NCBI GenBank assembly: GCA_963210315.1
Contig: OY723284.1
Span: 248,001 to 312,000, forward strand
Reading direction: 5' to 3'
Source of the DNA: Rhynchopus euleeides
Taxonomy: Eukaryota > Euglenozoa > Diplonemea > Diplonemida > Diplonemidae
Length of the DNA stretch: 64,000 nucleotides
Shown here piece by piece: positions 61,701 through 64,000 of the stretch (within the stretch, counting starts at the first letter, position 1; each line of letters opens with the position of its first letter). The position numbers and the translations under genes were made by a program. The notes under the pieces are model-generated. The model was given only the letters and a program-made list of their open reading frames with translations, was not told the origin of the DNA and did no database searches.

Positions 61701-63567
61701 TCAGCGAGGTCCAAAGACCTGCTGGCATGACCACTGCACGAAGACCGACGTACACACAGCGATACACAGGAGGACCAAGTACTCAAGGAGATGGTGCAGC
61801 CAGGCCATTGCCATGAAGAGGCGGTAATGGCGGACTTGCGGCTCGGCGTGCTGCAGCACACCATCACCCGAGCGCAGCACGGCAGCCGCCACGACCCACT
61901 CGTCGTCCTGATGGTGCGGGGCGTGTGCCAGGTTGTGCCCGTCGAGGCACACGCAGTACAGCGCCACGTTGCGGTGCGTGCGGAGCTCCATCGAAGCGTC
62001 CTGGAACGATGTCGGGTCCTTCCACACCGCAAGGCGGACCAGCTCCCACTCGCCACGCACCGCCTCCGTGCAGTGCACCAGGGCACCGCCGTGTGTCTGC
62101 AGGGCCAGCTTCGCAAGGGAGCGTCGGGACTTCAGCTTCGTGTCGGCGAAGGCGAAGCAGCCGCCGTGCTGCTGCACACAGCGCTGCACAAACCCTGCTT
62201 TGCGACGCAGGGGTTTCGTTGCAAACTCAAACGCACGATGGTCACGCGACACGGCAAACATCACCAGGTCTTCGTCCGCACGCAGCGACCCCAGAGCATG
62301 GGCCAGCATCAGCGGGTCGCGCTTCACTGCTTCCAGCACCACATCCCGCATCCCCCTGACGCGTGGCGTCGCCCACTGGAAGTTGCTGGGGCACATACCG
62401 ATGCACTCCAGCACGAAGGCTGCATCCCCACGGAGGCTCTCTCCTGCATGGCGTAGGGTCCCCCATGGTGTGGTGCGCACTGCCTGCAGCACCACGTCCC
62501 GGTCCTGCTGCAGTCGCGGGCTGGCATATTTCAACGCCCAACCGTTCAACCCCACAGCCGCAAACACAAGGTCGCGGTTGTCCCTCAGACGCTTGGGTGC
62601 ATATTTGAAAAACTCGCTGCAATCCTTCACCACACGGAGGAGAAAGTGAATGTCATGCGCACACCCCTTGAGCCACGGTTCGGAAAGGAGACACGACGCA
62701 CCATGCGTCAACGCCTTGTGCAGAAGGTCTTTGTCCTTCTTCAGGCGCTCACTGGCAAACTGGAAAGCAGAGCCACTCTGCGAAACAGCAGCACGCACCA
62801 CCTCCTCGTCATCCTGCAGCTCAGCCACTGCACCCCGCAGGGCGTACCCTCTCATGCGTACACACTGCAGCACAAAGTCACGGTCTGAACGCAACTCTGC
62901 ATCTGCATAGGCGAAATGACTTCCAAAGTGCGTCAACGAGTAGAGCACCAGGTCCCGGTCGCGGCGGAGCTCCTGTGTCGCGTACTGCATGCACAACCCG
63001 TTCCGCTCCACAGCACGCAGCATGAAGTCACGGTCACCGTGCAGCTCGGTGAAGTTCCGAATAAGGTGACAATCAGAGTCGCAGTAGGGACCGAAGGCCG
63101 TCTTGAACACTCTCTCATCCCGCATCACGTCGGCCGTGGCATGCACCACCACTTCCTTGTTGACGGCCATCGCAAGGAGCACGAACTGCACGTCGTTCCG
63201 CAGACGGTGGGTGGCATGTGCAAAGTTGCTGGAGGATATCTTGATTGCCGCCATCACACACTGCTCGTCGTCGCGTACAAACTCGGGTGTGCTGCTGAAC
63301 TCCACACTCTGGGAGCTGATGTCGTCGAGGAAGCCCGTCGCCTGGATCTCCACCTCCAGCACACACCCGCCGTACAGAGCAGCGCACTGCGACCTCCTCG
63401 TCGGCACTGGGCTCAACCCGCTCCCCGTCGACGAAGACGGCGGTGCTGCGTGGACACACCCCGAGCGCGTCTGCGGCACGTTCGCACAGCGACGCCAGCG
63501 TGTCGTCATCCAACACCTCCACAACATGTTGAACCTGTGTGGCGGGGTCCGCAACAAACACCTCCAT
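61701..63567 (-). CDS. ubiquitin-like domain plus DUF4116 repeats, with a frameshift
   Basis: The ATG at 63567 opens a ubiquitin-like domain (MEVFVADPATQVQHVV, LASLCERAADALGV, STAVFVDGERVEP, about 60 aa). Near 63365-63400 the coding frame shifts by one base into LEVEIQATGFLDD, and the rest runs open to 61701. About 530 residues of DUF4116-type repeats follow (roughly 49-residue units with DRDFVL, AV, LRYA-like and RDDEELV-like positions, for example DRDLVLYSLTHFGSHFAYA). A C-terminal hydrophobic segment (LLEYLVLLCIAVCTSVFV) may anchor the protein. The function of DUF4116 is unknown; a ubiquitin-like N-terminus joined to it fits similar proteins of protists as I recall them. No intron fits at the shift (too short). 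Confidence 0.8.
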
Positions 63568-64000
63568 CGGGACGGGACAGCCTCACTCCACCTGCTGTTG
63601 GTGTGCGTGTGTGTGTTGCGGTCAAACACCAGATCCTGACCTGCACGGCCACACACACACAGGAAGGCACGGCACTTCTTGCAGTCTTTCAGGTTCAAGC
63701 ATCCCCATCTTCTCCGTCTCTTGTATTTGCAGGCATCTAATCAGAACCACCTGAATGCATGTCAGATCAGCCACAGTGCATGCCACATCTACATGGCAAG
63801 GCCTCCCGTCTGGCATGAATCCTGTGACACACTCGCAATTGCTGCTGGAACACGACACTCTTCTAATCTACTCACACACACACACATCCCACCACGCCTC
63901 AACCGGCTTCTCAGAGCCTCTTTGGAAGGTGACGATACACGAGACATATCGAACATTTTGTGGCTGATCGAACAGATACACATGCGACTCTGTTCGACTT
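63568..64000. other. upstream flank of the DUF4116 gene; no gene seen
   Basis: Contains CACACA runs (about 63648-63662 and 63870-63890). Only short frames; an exon of a gene beyond the right edge cannot be excluded. Confidence 0.4.

Overview
This is nuclear DNA from a single-celled eukaryote. Protein genes are cut by short GT-AG introns (62-147 nt in the genes resolved here, with donors mostly GTATGC or GTATGT). Gene density is low. About 20 kb of the window is mobile elements, and long poly-G/poly-C runs are everywhere. All eleven host genes I can support lie on the minus strand. Several have a pyrimidine tract and an AG just upstream of the ATG. One-directional gene arrays with such leaders suggest a trans-splicing flagellate. 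With ordinary GT-AG introns, a euglenozoan of diplonemid type is my best guess, but nothing here proves it.

Host genes (all minus strand), left to right: a partial coiled-coil protein (1-1419, runs off the left edge); a SAC3/LENG8-like mRNA-export family protein (7780-8718); an unrecognised 209-aa protein (10412-11041); an ARF1-type GTPase (11497-12048); an IQ-motif, calmodulin-binding-type protein (13299-14198); a WD40/coiled-coil protein (29207-31759); a secreted copper-radical oxidase with three PA14 domains (33282-36506); a possible 75-aa protein (36919-37146); the mitochondrial succinyl-CoA synthetase beta subunit in four exons (38433-39996); a membrane-anchored SET-domain protein in eight exons with degenerate catalytic motifs (51444-53804); a possible Cys-rich protein (about 55.6-56.0 kb); squalene synthase (59057-60181); and a ubiquitin-like/DUF4116-repeat protein carrying a frameshift (61701-63567). 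They share no pathway; they are housekeeping, trafficking, sterol, energy and cell-surface genes.

Mobile and repeated DNA: an AT-rich palindrome with an 8-bp target duplication sits in an intron of the first gene (442-1137). An abutting series of inverted-repeat elements flanked by TA dinucleotides and ending in G-runs fills 1.7-7.5 kb; relatives lie at 20.6-22.5 kb and 42.1-49.6 kb, often nested in one another's ends. One of them carries a piece resembling the 5' part of large-subunit rRNA. A complete tyrosine-recombinase retroelement with split direct repeats lies at 15292-20083; its gag and recombinase frames are separated by one in-frame TGA. A non-LTR retrotransposon with an extra zinc-finger reading frame occupies 22.6-27.1 kb, next to a 200-N assembly gap (27098-27297). 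A 2.9-kb element with about 300-bp inverted repeats, iterated subterminal motifs and a decayed zinc-finger gene (45475-48417) is inserted in a larger TA-flanked element. A 70-bp repeat recurs five times, flanking the 209-aa and ARF genes.

Limits: gene models are by eye. Exon joins are checked for frame, but homology calls rest on motif recognition only.
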